Source: Cylindrotheca closterium (lineage: Eukaryota > Bacillariophyta > Bacillariophyceae > Bacillariales > Bacillariaceae). From it: a stretch of 64,000 nt of DNA. The stretch spans positions 120,251-184,250 of the forward strand of contig CAKOGP040002424.1 of NCBI GenBank assembly GCA_933822405.4, in the 5' to 3' direction. Positions 31,001 through 41,294 of the stretch are shown here, one piece after another. The position numbers were made by a program, and so were the translations under genes. Within the stretch, counting starts at the first letter, position 1, and every line of letters begins with the position of its first letter. Below the pieces are notes generated by a model. The model had not been told where the DNA came from. It did no database searches and was given only the letters and a program-made list of their open reading frames with translations.

Positions 31001-34000
31001 TTTTCTGTGTGGACTGTGGGGAAGCCTTTCATTCCTTTTGTGCCAATGCTCCCATTCATTCGATGGAAAAGTCATCTGCGGCTGGATGGCGATGTCCCAA
31101 TTGCAAGATTTGTGAAATCTCCGGAGTCTCACCGGAAGACGAGCGAAATATGCTGTTTTGTGAAATGTGCGATCGAGGATTTTCCTTGGATAAGCTCGAT
31201 CCCCCACTCAGTTTTGCTCCTCCTGGTATATGGGTATGCGGTCAGTGCATAGATTGTAAAAAGTGTGGCAACACTCTTGAACCGAATGGACCGAAAAATA
31301 CGTACTGGTCAAGGGACCCACACTTGTGTTATCGATGCGGTGGATGTGACGGACTAGTGGATCGCAAATCTCACAAATGTGGTGTCTGTTCCACCTTGTG
31401 GCGAGATGGGGATACAGACCTCGCCGAATGCGAACAGTGTGGTGTCAAGGTGAAGGCTCGTTGCGACCCGAAAGCCCAAGAATTCGTGAATCGACAAAGC
31501 TCCAAGGATGATGTCATGGATACCAAAAATCGAAGTGTAAGTACAGCGTATTGTGTTCCATGACGACTGACACGATCAGATCCATTGTGCTGACAATAGT
31601 GTTACATATTTTCTTCTCAGTCATCAAAATACTCCTGTCCAACGTGCTCCAAGAAGCAAGGAGGGAAAAAGAAAAATACGGGCAAAGTAGCTCGGCGCCA
31701 CTTGTATGATCATGTAACAAAAGTTGTACAACAGGGAATCATTGTTCCAGGGGAAGATATGAGCGAAACTGAACTGAAAGAGAAGCTAATGGAGCAAGTA
31801 GATTGGAAGACTCGAAACCTGTGGCGAGACGAGTATCGCAGAGTCGTGTTGGAAGGAGTCCGTTTCTTGGGGCTGGCCAGAGAACAGTTTGGTGATGCCA
31901 GATATCTCATGGACCGATTCTGGGAAGAGTGCGATGACTTGCCGGCCTGGATGGGTCAAAGAGCGACACGATTCATCCATATTGCCAAGAAACTAAAGCT
32001 CGAGGCTTTTGGATTTTCTGCGCGACGAATCGAACAGTGTGTCATGATCTCGAAGCTTGCGGCAAGTTGGCTGAAGGTTGCCTGCCGTGTGATGGGTTTG
32101 AAGACGAAGCGAAATGTCAAGGGCTATGATCGGGTCGCTAAGCTATTGAAGCCACCACATGAGAGTGGGGCTGCCGAATTGACCTTTGATTCCATCCGAT
32201 GTGAAAGGAATCGAAACATTATCAACAAGGACGAGTGGCTTGAGAAATTTGAGTCTAAGTTGAGCCCAATTGTTCAGACACAGGTGCTGCATGAAGCTCC
32301 CAGTGAAAATCCTTCATCATCCAGACGCCAATCATCAGACGATGGTAAAGAGTACAAGCTTGCCAGTGCTGTTTGTGGCTGGAATGATATTGTTGGATCC
32401 AATGATAATTTCAAATGGTTTGATCCACGATCATGCGTTCTTTGCCACATGTGCGGAGATGATGATGCGGGGCATTTGGAGCAGCTACCGCCAGCTTTTG
32501 AGGATCCAAATGATACAGTTGTCCCGAAACTAGGACGACTCTTACCAATGGCGGATGGCGATTGGGTCCACGCATCCTGTGCCCTTTGGAGCTCGGAAAC
32601 ATGGGAATCTCCGAGTGGAGGAGTCGTCAATGCAATGGAAAAGGCCAAATCACGAGGAGCCCAATTGAAGTGTTTTGGATGTGGGAGACAAGGGGCGACT
32701 GTTGGTTGTGTCAAGGGGAATTGCAACTTCAACTATCATTTCCCATGTGCACACGCTTGTGATGCAGTCTTTACCTCCTCGAAAGAGATATACTGCAAGG
32801 CACACAAGGACAGCACAAAAGATTTGGTTCCTAATCCAAGTATCGAACTAATGAAGACTCTAGTCATTGCTCCAGAGAAATCAAAAGTGGATGTCTCCGA
32901 GCTCACAGACAACGACATCTGCTTGAGGGTTGGAGCGTTGACTGTGCATTCCTTGGGAACGGTCGAACAGGATGTCGACGGATTTCATAGTGTGGATTAT
33001 ATCACACCCCCAGGCTATTTGGCTACGAGAATCTTTTGGTCAACGGCTCATCCAAAGACCCGAACTGTCTATGTCTTGGCGATCGAAAAGTCTTCCAATT
33101 CGAAACCGATTTTCTCTATTACGCCGGCGGACAACCCATCCTCAAGCATTGCAGCTTCCTCATCGGAAGAAGCCTACAGAACGCTGATGAGGCTGGTGGA
33201 CAAAGCTAATGGTTCTCATTTCTCGAATGGCGATCCATTCTCCAAGCTTCCAACAAAGCGTGGAAACCGAAAAGGAGCTTTTGGCCTTAATGGTCCGCAA
33301 TTCTTTGGTTATGGAACCATTCCAATTCGTAAAGCCTTGGAATCCACCAGTGGCATCGAGGCAGTGGTAGCCCCTATCCACCCAACATCACCACAATATC
33401 ACTTTTGCTACACACAGCCTACTGTGGAATCCATTATGGAGCTCCAACGGAAACGAGCTGCTGCAGCCGCAGAACAAAAGCTGGAAAATACCAGCGGCTG
33501 TGCTCGAACAGAAGGCATTACTGCTGTGGCACGCAGTGGAGGAAGTGATCGCATTACAAGGGCACTGGTTCGAAACGTCGACAGTGACAACGCTGCAGCC
33601 GATGCTCTTGGTGGTAGAAAGCAAGATTCTGAAAAGGCCAAGGCTGACCGCAGTCGAATAGCCCTCAAGTACCGCCAAATGAAGGCCATTCCCATTGAAC
33701 AACGTCTGGTTGCCAAACGATCTCACATTCACGGCTGGGGTCTCTTTACCAAGCAAGAAATAGCCAAGGATTCGATGATTGTCGAATATATGGGCGAGAT
33801 TGTTCGGCAGGGAGTTGCCGACCGCCGGGAAGAGCAGTACGAAATCTCGGGAGAAGGAAGTTGTTACATGTTTCGGTTGGATATGCAACGAATTGTGGAT
33901 GCCACCATGATTGGATGCATGGCCCGCTTTATGAACCACTGCTGTACTCCGAATGCTTACGCGAAGGTAATTACTGTGGATACCGATTTGGGAGTCGACA

Positions 34001-34134
34001 AGAAGATCATGGTGTTTGCCTTGCAAGACATAAAGGCTGGCGAGGAAATCACCTACGACTACAAGTTTCCAGTGGAAGATGGTAGCCTGAAGTGTTCGTG
34101 CGGTGCTCCGAATTGCATTGGACGATTGAACTAA
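28033..34134 (+). CDS. Trithorax/MLL-type histone H3K4 methyltransferase with PHD, bromo, FYR and SET domains
   Basis: This chromatin regulator is predicted to methylate H3K4 in the nucleus. Exon 1 is 28033-31536, a GT-AG intron of 84 nt spans 31537-31620, exon 2 is 31621-34134, and the product has 2005 residues. In order: an MBD-like segment (about 15-60, GLPGGWDVTLDKRKRRKW), two AT-hooks (about 74-95, RGRPP), an acidic tract, a Tudor-like segment, PWWP (about 290, WAHVKGYAWWPA), PHD fingers (about 556 onward), a bromodomain (about 803-885, with PNYLDVIKRPMDL), more PHD fingers (about 976-1072), an extended PHD (about 1439-1562), FYRN/FYRC (about 1605-1665), then SET and post-SET (about 1865-2004, with HGWGLFTK, FMNHCCTPN, EEITYDYKF, and CSCGAPNC). 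The frame opens further upstream only through the AC repeat. I chose the ATG at 28033, where the conserved-looking sequence starts. Confidence 0.92.
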
Positions 34135-34190
34135 AATGAAAGTAAATGATAGCAACTAGTCCTAGGAGCAACTACAGTAGCAACCTTATA

Positions 34191-34817
34191 TTATATTCTA
34201 AAGCTCTTGATGATGCGATCAGTTTCTCGCTTCAAATCACGATTCTTAATGTCATCTCGTTTGTCCCGAACATTCTTTCCCTTGACGAGGGCAATCTCAA
34301 GCTTGACACGATTGTCCTTGTTGAAGTAGGCCTTCAATGGAACAATTGTCAATCCCTTTTGATCCGTCTTTTGCTTCAGTTTGAGTGCTTGTGCCTTGTG
34401 TAGTAACAATGGTCTAGGTCGCTTTTCTTCATGTTGGAAGTATTCCCCACTCATGGTGTGTTTTCCAATATGGCAATTCATCAAGGTACAGGATTTCCCA
34501 TCATAGGATGTTTTGATAAAGGCTTCATTAATGATCATTTTTCCATCGCGTATGCTCTTGACTTCAGTACCCGTCAGAACAATCCCAGCTTCAAGCGTCT
34601 CAAGGATTTCGTAGTTCCTCCGAGCTTGTCGATTGCGAGCAATTGTGCCATCATTGGGCTTCTTCTTTTTCGTTCCTGACTTGGCAAAGAGCGTGGTGGA
34701 TGGCTTTGCAGGGGATCGACTGATTGGTGCCGTTTGGAACGCAACAGTATAGGTTATCAGGGACAGACATATCAGCGCAGTAAGTAATATAATATGGCTA
34801 CTAAAGAGACGACTCAT
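34191..34817 (-). CDS. smpB: SsrA-binding protein SmpB, probably plastid-targeted
   Basis: SmpB binds tmRNA and brings it to stalled ribosomes for trans-translation. The 208-residue product carries the full family core: RNRQARRNYEILETLEAGI, TGTEVKSIRDGKM, the EYFQHEEKRPRPLLLHKAQ segment, and the C-terminal GKNVRDKRDDIKNRDLKRE tail. Residues 1-26 form a signal peptide ending TVAF, with Phe27 at the predicted +1 position, followed by a Ser/Lys-rich transit region. This matches the AF-type bipartite import signal of diatom plastids. Diatom plastid genomes are known to carry a tmRNA gene, which explains why the partner is nuclear-encoded. The gene is unspliced. It converges on the methyltransferase gene (56 bp between stops) and diverges from the NOL8-like gene. 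Confidence 0.93.
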   Translation of the reverse strand: MSRLFSSHIILLTALICLSLITYTVAFQTAPISRSPAKPSTTLFAKSGTKKKKPNDGTIARNRQARRNYEILETLEAGIVLTGTEVKSIRDGKMIINEAFIKTSYDGKSCTLMNCHIGKHTMSGEYFQHEEKRPRPLLLHKAQALKLKQKTDQKGLTIVPLKAYFNKDNRVKLEIALVKGKNVRDKRDDIKNRDLKRETDRIIKSFRI

Positions 34818-34966
34818 CGTAGATGTCGTAGATGGGAGGGCAACACAATATGTTCTGCTTCTGTTTCATTTTTTGTTGTTTGTTGGCAGGCGGACGGAGG
34901 ACGGGCGACTTTTGCCCTCCCATCAATCCAAAATGAAAAATTGAAATCGAAAAATGAAATGCCTCT
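34818..34966. promoter_or_regulatory. Short divergent intergenic region between smpB and the NOL8-like gene
   Basis: There are only 149 bp (182 bp if the second ATG at 35000 is used) between two head-to-head genes, so it presumably holds both promoters. I see no recognisable TATA box. Confidence 0.45.
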
Positions 34967-37069
34967 ATGAAAAGACAAACGGAAACAACGCACAAGACCA
35001 TGACTGTGGAGCGAATCTACATTGGTGGCCTGGACCCGCCTCGGCTGAGTGGCAAAGATATTGTCTCTCGATTAAAGTCACTAGACGGTATTGAGCTTCA
35101 ATCCATTGTAGACAAGGAAAAGTGCTTCATTCACTTGACGGCCACTTCATCATCACAAGATCAATCCGCCTTGGCCATCATTTCACAGAAATACAACAAT
35201 GTCAAGTGGAAAGGATGTCGACTTGAAGTTGCGGAAGCCAAACCAAGCTTTTTACAACGATTGGAACTGGAACGACAAGAAAGGGCAGAACGAGAAGCAC
35301 AGGAAAAGGAATCGACCACAGCTGTAGAAGATACTCCTTCTAAAGAGGATGAAGCCGAGGGGCAAGCCCCCAGCCGAATTCCTCGTCGCCTTCGAATTCG
35401 AAAAAAGTTTGGTGATGAAGCCGTTCATGTCGATACTCGCCCATTTTCCGTGGACAATTGGAAGAATTTCCACGCTGCCAAGAAGAAGCTGCTCCAACGG
35501 GCTGACAATCATGCACAAAAGGCAAAGAAAATCAGGGAAATGAAACATACAGCTTATGTCCATGCGCCTCTGGAGCACCGGGCGGTTCACATTCGATTCG
35601 CATCATCCAGTGATAGCAACAATCATGCTCCAACTGAACGTCATGCTGTATCCTCCAGCGAAGAGTATGAGGCGTCTGGATCGGAAAATGAGGACGATGA
35701 TGAGAGTGTCGACAGTGTAAGCTCGGACGAGGAGTCTGGCGACGAACCATCCGCTTCAAAAGAAGCCAAAGCTACAAAGCCTGGTTCTTATGATTGGTCA
35801 GATGATGATTCGGATAGCGACTCATCCAGTGACGAAAAAAGTGCTGCGGATGAAATGGCTCCACCTGAACCACAGCAAGCAGCTGTAGTTGTGGAGAGCA
35901 TTGAAGAGCCCAAGCAGCCTGATGCTCCTAAAGCAGGTTATGAATGGAGTAGTGATAGCTCCAGTGATGAGTCTTCGGTGCATATTAAAAGAACGCAAAC
36001 CTTTCAAGATGTGGCAGTGGACGATGAATTTGCTGCAGGCCTGGACGATGCGAAATGGAACGACAGTGAGGAGGAAGATTATGTCCCGGCCAGCGAAAAG
36101 AACGCCAATGATGCTGCCTACCAAATGGACAATGATCTTTCAGCCAATTTAGGTGTCCTGACGGACCTCTTTCCGGACATGAAAGATAAGAGTCATCCAA
36201 AGGAAGATAATGACGAAGATGCCAAACAGCAGCACGAGCAGGATTCTAGATCAATCACAAAACCTCCCATGCCATTTGGAATCATGCCAAGATATGATCC
36301 AACAGCCGTTGCATCACAAAAATACGAAGTGAAGGAACAAGAACCCTCAGAAGATGAGGGGTCGTCCGAAGAAGAAGAGGAGGTGCCAATGAAAGGCGCT
36401 GAAAATAGTGACAGCGAGGAGGAGAGCGCAAGTGATGATGACGATGAGAAGGAAAAAGATGGTGATAATGACAACAAAGAAGAAAAAGAAGAAGAAGACA
36501 AAACCCCCATCTATCAAGAGGGCAAACTTGAAAATGTATTCCGTGAAGCACGAGATGCCTGGCAAGTTCAATCGACTCTGACAGCACAAAAGAAGGAGGA
36601 ATCATCATCTACTGGGGCATTTTCATTTGGATTCGATCTTGGCAGTCCCGAGCCAACAACGGAAAAGAACAAAAATGATGGGGGTTTTAGTTTTGGATTT
36701 AGCTTGCCTCCGGACACAGCCTCAGAAGGAAAGGAAGCATCAAAGCAACTGGCAAAGGATTCCAATGAAGCAGACGGAACAAGTGAAGACAAGATGGATG
36801 TTGAAGACAGTGATGATCAGCCTGCACCAGACTCCAATACTAAAAGGAGAAGAGGCCTTCGTTTCTCCGAAGCAGAAATGCAATCCTACGAAGCTGACTT
36901 CTTTTCTCACAACTATGGAGAAGATATCATAGAAAATCTCCAAGGATTCCGAAACCATCAAGAAGACAGGGAGCAATGGCTCCGAGAACGTCAATCGTTG
37001 ACACTAGACTGGAAGCGGAAGCGAAAACTAGCCATGTCTCGCATTCAGAAACGAATAAGACACAAATAA
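34967..37069 (+). CDS. NOL8-like nucleolar RRM protein
   Basis: The product has 700 residues. Another ATG at 35000 (TVERIYIGGLDPP) begins right at the domain and may be the real start. The N-terminal 90 residues are an RRM-like fold (RIYIGGLDPP, CFIHLTA, WKGCRLEVAEAKPSFLQRL). A basic stretch follows with RRLRIRKKFG and WKNFHAAKKK, then a very long acidic Ser/Asp/Glu region (about 205-560). The C-terminus has FREARDAWQVQS and RGLRFSEAEMQSYEADFF with a basic tail. This layout (RRM, acidic middle, conserved C-terminal FRE and EADFF blocks) suggests the NOL8 family, which takes part in pre-rRNA processing in the nucleolus. The family call rests on the N-terminal RRM and layout, so it is moderate. 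Confidence 0.65.
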   Translation: MKRQTETTHKTMTVERIYIGGLDPPRLSGKDIVSRLKSLDGIELQSIVDKEKCFIHLTATSSSQDQSALAIISQKYNNVKWKGCRLEVAEAKPSFLQRLELERQERAEREAQEKESTTAVEDTPSKEDEAEGQAPSRIPRRLRIRKKFGDEAVHVDTRPFSVDNWKNFHAAKKKLLQRADNHAQKAKKIREMKHTAYVHAPLEHRAVHIRFASSSDSNNHAPTERHAVSSSEEYEASGSENEDDDESVDSVSSDEESGDEPSASKEAKATKPGSYDWSDDDSDSDSSSDEKSAADEMAPPEPQQAAVVVESIEEPKQPDAPKAGYEWSSDSSSDESSVHIKRTQTFQDVAVDDEFAAGLDDAKWNDSEEEDYVPASEKNANDAAYQMDNDLSANLGVLTDLFPDMKDKSHPKEDNDEDAKQQHEQDSRSITKPPMPFGIMPRYDPTAVASQKYEVKEQEPSEDEGSSEEEEEVPMKGAENSDSEEESASDDDDEKEKDGDNDNKEEKEEEDKTPIYQEGKLENVFREARDAWQVQSTLTAQKKEESSSTGAFSFGFDLGSPEPTTEKNKNDGGFSFGFSLPPDTASEGKEASKQLAKDSNEADGTSEDKMDVEDSDDQPAPDSNTKRRRGLRFSEAEMQSYEADFFSHNYGEDIIENLQGFRNHQEDREQWLRERQSLTLDWKRKRKLAMSRIQKRIRHK

Positions 37070-37123
37070 TAAAGCCAATGAAGATCACAGTGCTCTAACT
37101 TTGAATGTCCATCAAGAAGTAGT

Positions 37124-38497
37124 CTATTCCTTTTTGGTCTTGGAGACCCACCACGGATCTCTTGCTCTTGCCTTTACCCCACCAAACAAAATTGCATGTG
37201 CTTGAAGTCCTATTGGTTCTGTTGGAACACGACATTGAGCAATTGCTTCGTCAAGAGCGTCTTCATCTGTTTCCAAACTCCCAAGAGTCATTCCACCGAG
37301 CGGCTGGTACAGAGTGTCACGAATAATCGGAGCGCCCAAACTAGCAAGTTGTGCGCGAACTTGATGTTTTCTGCCAGTAACAAGTCGAATGGTATTTTGG
37401 TAATGTTGCTTGTCTCCTGGGTCATAATCATCTGTTTTCTCTATTTCGATTGGTTCGCATTTGGTAACCTCGAGTACACAACGAGTCCAAAACTGTCGAG
37501 CTTTTCGTCTTGATTCCGGTGGGAAATGAGAGATTAGTTGACAGGGAGGCCCCCCGGCATTCCCGCGAGCCGTTTGCGGTGACCACATCCAATGGAGGTG
37601 CATTCCAACCGGAACCGGTTCCGTTGTGACCGCAAGGTACACCTTTTTCAGTTTTCGTTCGCGTTGCAAATTCTGAAAGACCTTTTGCCCGTTACGATCT
37701 TTGCTGAGAACAACGCAGCCTCCCACAGTTGAATCAACACGATGACATATCAGAGGTCTTCGAATCTCGTTGCCCACAATGTCATAGAATGGGCCCAAGA
37801 CATCTTGCACACAGCCTGGGCAATTTTCATAGTAATTGCTGGCATCGGGTTGTGTTGGAAGAAGAGGAGGCTTATCCACAACAATAAACGTCGTATCTTG
37901 GTATATTAGACTGCTTTTGTCGATCCTGTAGCAAGCTGGAAATCGACGAGGTTTGGGATATATGCGCAGGTCTGTTCCGGGCTGAATTAGCTGTGGTGAA
38001 AGAATTCTCCGAAATCGCTGAGATTCCATCTTTGCAATGTATTCTTCCAAGTCCAAGTCCTCCTCTTCTTCGTATGTGCCACTATTCCATCCCTTCGGCA
38101 AATCGGCATAGAGCTCGAAATCGTCGTCGTTTTCGTATTGAGACAGGAGATCTTCTTCGGTTAGCGTATCCATTCTGGCCCACACAGCTCCAAGCTTGAT
38201 CAAATCATTCGCCTCTTCCAAAGATAAACTAGTGATCCTCGATACGGCTTCATTTAATGGCATCTCCTTGGAAGGAGAGACTCCAGTCACACAAAACTGA
38301 GACTTGATATCAGGCATTGGAACATCTTCAGAATCGCTAGAGTCTGTGATGTCAATATCAATCACATCTGGTTCCATTGCATTTTCCGCATTGGAATAGA
38401 TTTGTGTCCTTTTATTCTGTATGCAAGAAGTGAACGATGCTACCCCCTGCAACTTACAAAGGGCAAACAATAACTGTAATGACTGACATAATCTCAT
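37124..38497 (-). CDS. RluA-family pseudouridine synthase, probably plastid-targeted
   Basis: It is predicted to isomerise uridine to pseudouridine in rRNA or tRNA. From the ATG at 38497 it has 457 residues. The core includes TFIVVDKPPLLPTQP, the catalytic-loop motif CHRVDSTVGGCVVLSK (Asp in HRVD), KKVYLAVT, and the C-terminal TGRKHQVRAQLASLGAPIIRD. HRVDS replaces the common HRLDx, still with the essential Asp. The N-terminus is hydrophobic and ends GVASFTS, an ASAF-like cleavage site that suggests import into the plastid. An acidic extension of about 120 residues precedes the catalytic domain. The gene converges on the NOL8-like gene with 54 bp between them. The substrate site cannot be inferred. 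Confidence 0.88.
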   Translation of the reverse strand: MRLCQSLQLLFALCKLQGVASFTSCIQNKRTQIYSNAENAMEPDVIDIDITDSSDSEDVPMPDIKSQFCVTGVSPSKEMPLNEAVSRITSLSLEEANDLIKLGAVWARMDTLTEEDLLSQYENDDDFELYADLPKGWNSGTYEEEEDLDLEEYIAKMESQRFRRILSPQLIQPGTDLRIYPKPRRFPACYRIDKSSLIYQDTTFIVVDKPPLLPTQPDASNYYENCPGCVQDVLGPFYDIVGNEIRRPLICHRVDSTVGGCVVLSKDRNGQKVFQNLQRERKLKKVYLAVTTEPVPVGMHLHWMWSPQTARGNAGGPPCQLISHFPPESRRKARQFWTRCVLEVTKCEPIEIEKTDDYDPGDKQHYQNTIRLVTGRKHQVRAQLASLGAPIIRDTLYQPLGGMTLGSLETDEDALDEAIAQCRVPTEPIGLQAHAILFGGVKARARDPWWVSKTKKE

Positions 38498-39495
38498 GTT
38501 GCAGAAATTCAATTCGTTTGATGTGTGATGGAAGTTCTTGTTGGTTTTGGCTCAACTCATGTCTGTCAGCTGTTGGTGTGGTCTTTTCAGCTTGCGGCGG
38601 CCAGACTGTACTGTACAGTACTACAGTACAGTAGCTTCAAAACATGGATCAAAACAGGTTGGCAGAACTCGTCCTATGGTATTTTGAACCACAAGGGCGT
38701 TCAATGTCGTTTCAGAAATTCGAAATAAATGCAACTTATTGTTGTCATACAACTTACAAAGACCGCACAAATACACACACAAACACACACATACTCTAGA
38801 ATGTCTTGACAACAAGAATATCAGGCGCGATGCCCTATCCTGCTGAACGGGAATAAGCCAGGGTGCTGCTTTCAAGCAGTGACACATGAGGATTCGGAAG
38901 AAACAGGCAGATCTCCAACACTAGAGTTTTGAGACTGTACATTTGTTCATCATGTGACGAGCTGTCAGCATGTGGTAGATATTGACTGAAGATCAAACGC
39001 CTTATGGAAATATTATGACCGCGCGAAGTCTCGACTGTAATTGAAATCGACTATGATCATGATGCTTGCGGTACCCAGTGTGAGCAAAAATCCAGAGAGC
39101 AACGAGGCCCCATATGCAGAGAGTCTTCATGCTGGTTCGAGCCGTAAAACGGTTCAATAGGTCACGAAGTACTGCTTCCGTTATCTTTACATGGCATGCT
39201 ACTACACTTCCAGAAAAAGGCTTCTTCATCATCACTGCTGATGTTCTGCAATATTTGACAACGCTACTTCGGCCCTTCCTGCATAACATGTCCCTGGCCC
39301 ATCGGCCCGTGGATTATGAAGCCTAGGCCACTTAGCCGTCAATCCAATATCGGCAGGGCATTGAATTGCATCCTGCTAATCGGGAACCAAGGAAGTCGTA
39401 TTCTCCCGAAGCATTTTATTCAAGTCCCAGGAGGAAACCAATCAAGTCCTCATTGAAACAAAGTCCACGCTCGTGCCACATACAAGCTTATAGGC

Positions 39496-39505
39496 NNNNN
39501 NNNNN
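39496..39505. other. 10-N assembly gap flanked by a 127-bp exact repeat
   Basis: Bases 39369-39495 and 39506-39632 are the same 127 bp, as at the other gap in this window. The sequence is probably continuous once the duplicate is merged. Confidence 0.9.
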
Positions 39506-40067
39506 CATCCTGCTAATCGGGAACCAAGGAAGTCGTATTCTCCCGAAGCATTTTATTCAAGTCCCAGGAGGAAACCAATCAAGTCCTCATTGAAACAAAG
39601 TCCACGCTCGTGCCACATACAAGCTTATAGGCTCCTACATATCTGTGGGCTTTTGCATACGCTACATGTTGCACTTAATGCAAGAAGGTACACAATCGTT
39701 CCCATCTCAGCTTACTCTCCGAAAAAGGCCATTGAGATTCTGTCCATAGTTGCCGAGATGAAAGAGACGTGGCAGTGACGCCACTATTGGTATCACTATA
39801 AACTTCACGCGGAAGCGCTGCGTATAGATTCATCCATGTATTGGAGCACTGGTGGATTGCAACGAAACTAAATAGAATAAATTATGTGGCGACTGACTGG
39901 CATCAGACTCGGATTCAAGCAGCAGCATACTCTGATCTACCTGGGGGCAGAGATATCATACAAAGGCTATACCGGACCATACAGCTTTTCCATTACCTAT
40001 TCAGCAGGCCCATCCTGAGACCTGAAGCGTTTTTTGGTTTGTCGAAGTTTTGAATTCGTCATGGAAA

Positions 40068-40088
40068 GAATTTGGGGGAGCCAAAAAT
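40068..40088 (+). promoter_or_regulatory. Conserved G-rich box upstream of DUF6824 gene 1
   Basis: GAATTTGGGGGAGCCAAAAA lies 170 bp before the ATG. Related copies precede all five genes of the array. Confidence 0.5.
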
Positions 40089-40237
40089 ATCGTCAGCATT
40101 ATTGCGTGTCGACATATCAGAATGACTGCTGCGCCAGCCGTTGGACGGAATCATCATAACATATTGTACGAACCTTGAAGAAGAAATTGGGTGGTAAGAA
40201 TCGCTGTTCTGTTCCGCATCATCGTATCCTTGAGGCA

Positions 40238-41062
40238 ATGAAACCATCATCCACCGGAGAAGCACCATCAGAAGCACCGAAGAAGAGTGCGCTTGTCTCA
40301 ATCTCAAAAACAGAGGCAGCACAAATGGAAACGCAGCAAAGGAAAGCATCCATCAGAAGTAGTCCAAACCTAAGCTCCGTTGCTGAAGCAAACAATATTT
40401 TGTTTGGCAGAGGAAAGCGCTTTACCTATCATCCAGGAAATCAGCGGATGCGCCGGATCCTCGACAAGTACAGGTCTCAATACTTTGGTGCCTCATGTGC
40501 GGAAAAACGCAAGCTAATCAGGAAAGCATACGAGGAGATCATCGAAGGTGGCGTAAAATTCTTGAAGCCGGCTGGAAGGGAGGACGAGTGGGTCGAAGTT
40601 GATGTTGAACTTGCAATCCAAAAGGTGGGCCATTCGCTTCGTTGCCGAAGGTCTTTCAAAGGCAACATTCAAGAGTCTTTGACACCCCGGAAGGCGCCTA
40701 CTAGAAAATTGCAGAAAGGCGCGATGCCCCAAACTACTTCTGCTGGTCCTTCGATGTTCCAGGAAAGTCAAATGCAATACATGATACAAACATCAATCAC
40801 ACGTCCATTGGAAGACGAGCTGTTGTTGAGACGGAGAATTGCCCAACAGCGAACACTTGAACTCGGTTTTTCATTGCTTCCAAATCCAATGACATCTTTG
40901 TTGGTTCAGCAACTTCAGCTTGAGAGACTGGGATTGTTGCCATTGACCGCGAGAACGCCAACCATACAACCCGGAGCTTTTTCACAGGAGGCTTTGCGAG
41001 TGATTGAACATGAAGAGGAGCTTCTTCGCTTAATGTCGTCACATGGCAGCAGTTTTTCATGA
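40238..41062 (+). CDS. DUF6824 protein 1 of the array
   Basis: The product has 274 residues from an ATG shared with the other copies (MKPSSTGEAP); the frame is open further upstream but that part is not conserved. Residues about 45-130 are the DUF6824 domain: NILFGRGKRFTYHPGNQRM, a middle helix rich in Lys/Arg, then GGVKFLKPAGREDEWVEV and SLRCRRS. The C-terminal third has a Gln/Met-rich linker and a predicted helix, LLVQQLQLERLGLLPL, ending with VIEHEEELLRLMSSHG. The domain is abundant in diatoms and its biochemical role is unknown. Its basic composition and FGRGKR motif make nucleic-acid binding plausible, but that is only inference. The gene is unspliced. Confidence 0.85.
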   Translation: MKPSSTGEAPSEAPKKSALVSISKTEAAQMETQQRKASIRSSPNLSSVAEANNILFGRGKRFTYHPGNQRMRRILDKYRSQYFGASCAEKRKLIRKAYEEIIEGGVKFLKPAGREDEWVEVDVELAIQKVGHSLRCRRSFKGNIQESLTPRKAPTRKLQKGAMPQTTSAGPSMFQESQMQYMIQTSITRPLEDELLLRRRIAQQRTLELGFSLLPNPMTSLLVQQLQLERLGLLPLTARTPTIQPGAFSQEALRVIEHEEELLRLMSSHGSSFS

Positions 41063-41241
41063 CTTTGACCCGAATCATTTTGAGGTGCTGAATGGGCAAT
41101 CCTGCTTTTGCATCTCGATTCTCTATTTTATATTTCTGCATGTATTTTAAAAGTTTTTGCATTCTATATTCGAGTAAAAGCCAAGTGTATCCGAAAATAG
41201 ATTCTTTTCTAAGGTATTAGACCACTACTGTCTCGTTATCT

Positions 41242-41294
41242 GACTGCAAGGATCAGACATAGTCGCAACTATATTATCCATTTGCCAATCAAAA
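41242..41294. promoter_or_regulatory. Spacer block with a CCAAT core, unit 2
   Basis: AAGGATCAGACATAGTCG is followed by CCATTTGCCAATCAAAA. The same pair occurs at 43928-43976, 46579-46636 and 49203-49256, each about 1.44-1.50 kb before the next DUF6824 ATG. Function is unknown. Confidence 0.4.

Larger units (their letters stand above)
38498..40237. other. Start of the DUF6824 array: upstream non-coding part of unit 1
   Basis: No gene is seen here. A dense TGTAC/GTACAGTAC palindrome cluster lies at about 38604-38632. From about 38790 the sequence resembles the spacers of later units, including the block ATGTCTTGACAA...GAATATCAG near 38802, matched near 41410 and 44113. A 10-N gap interrupts it at 39496. 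Confidence 0.6.
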
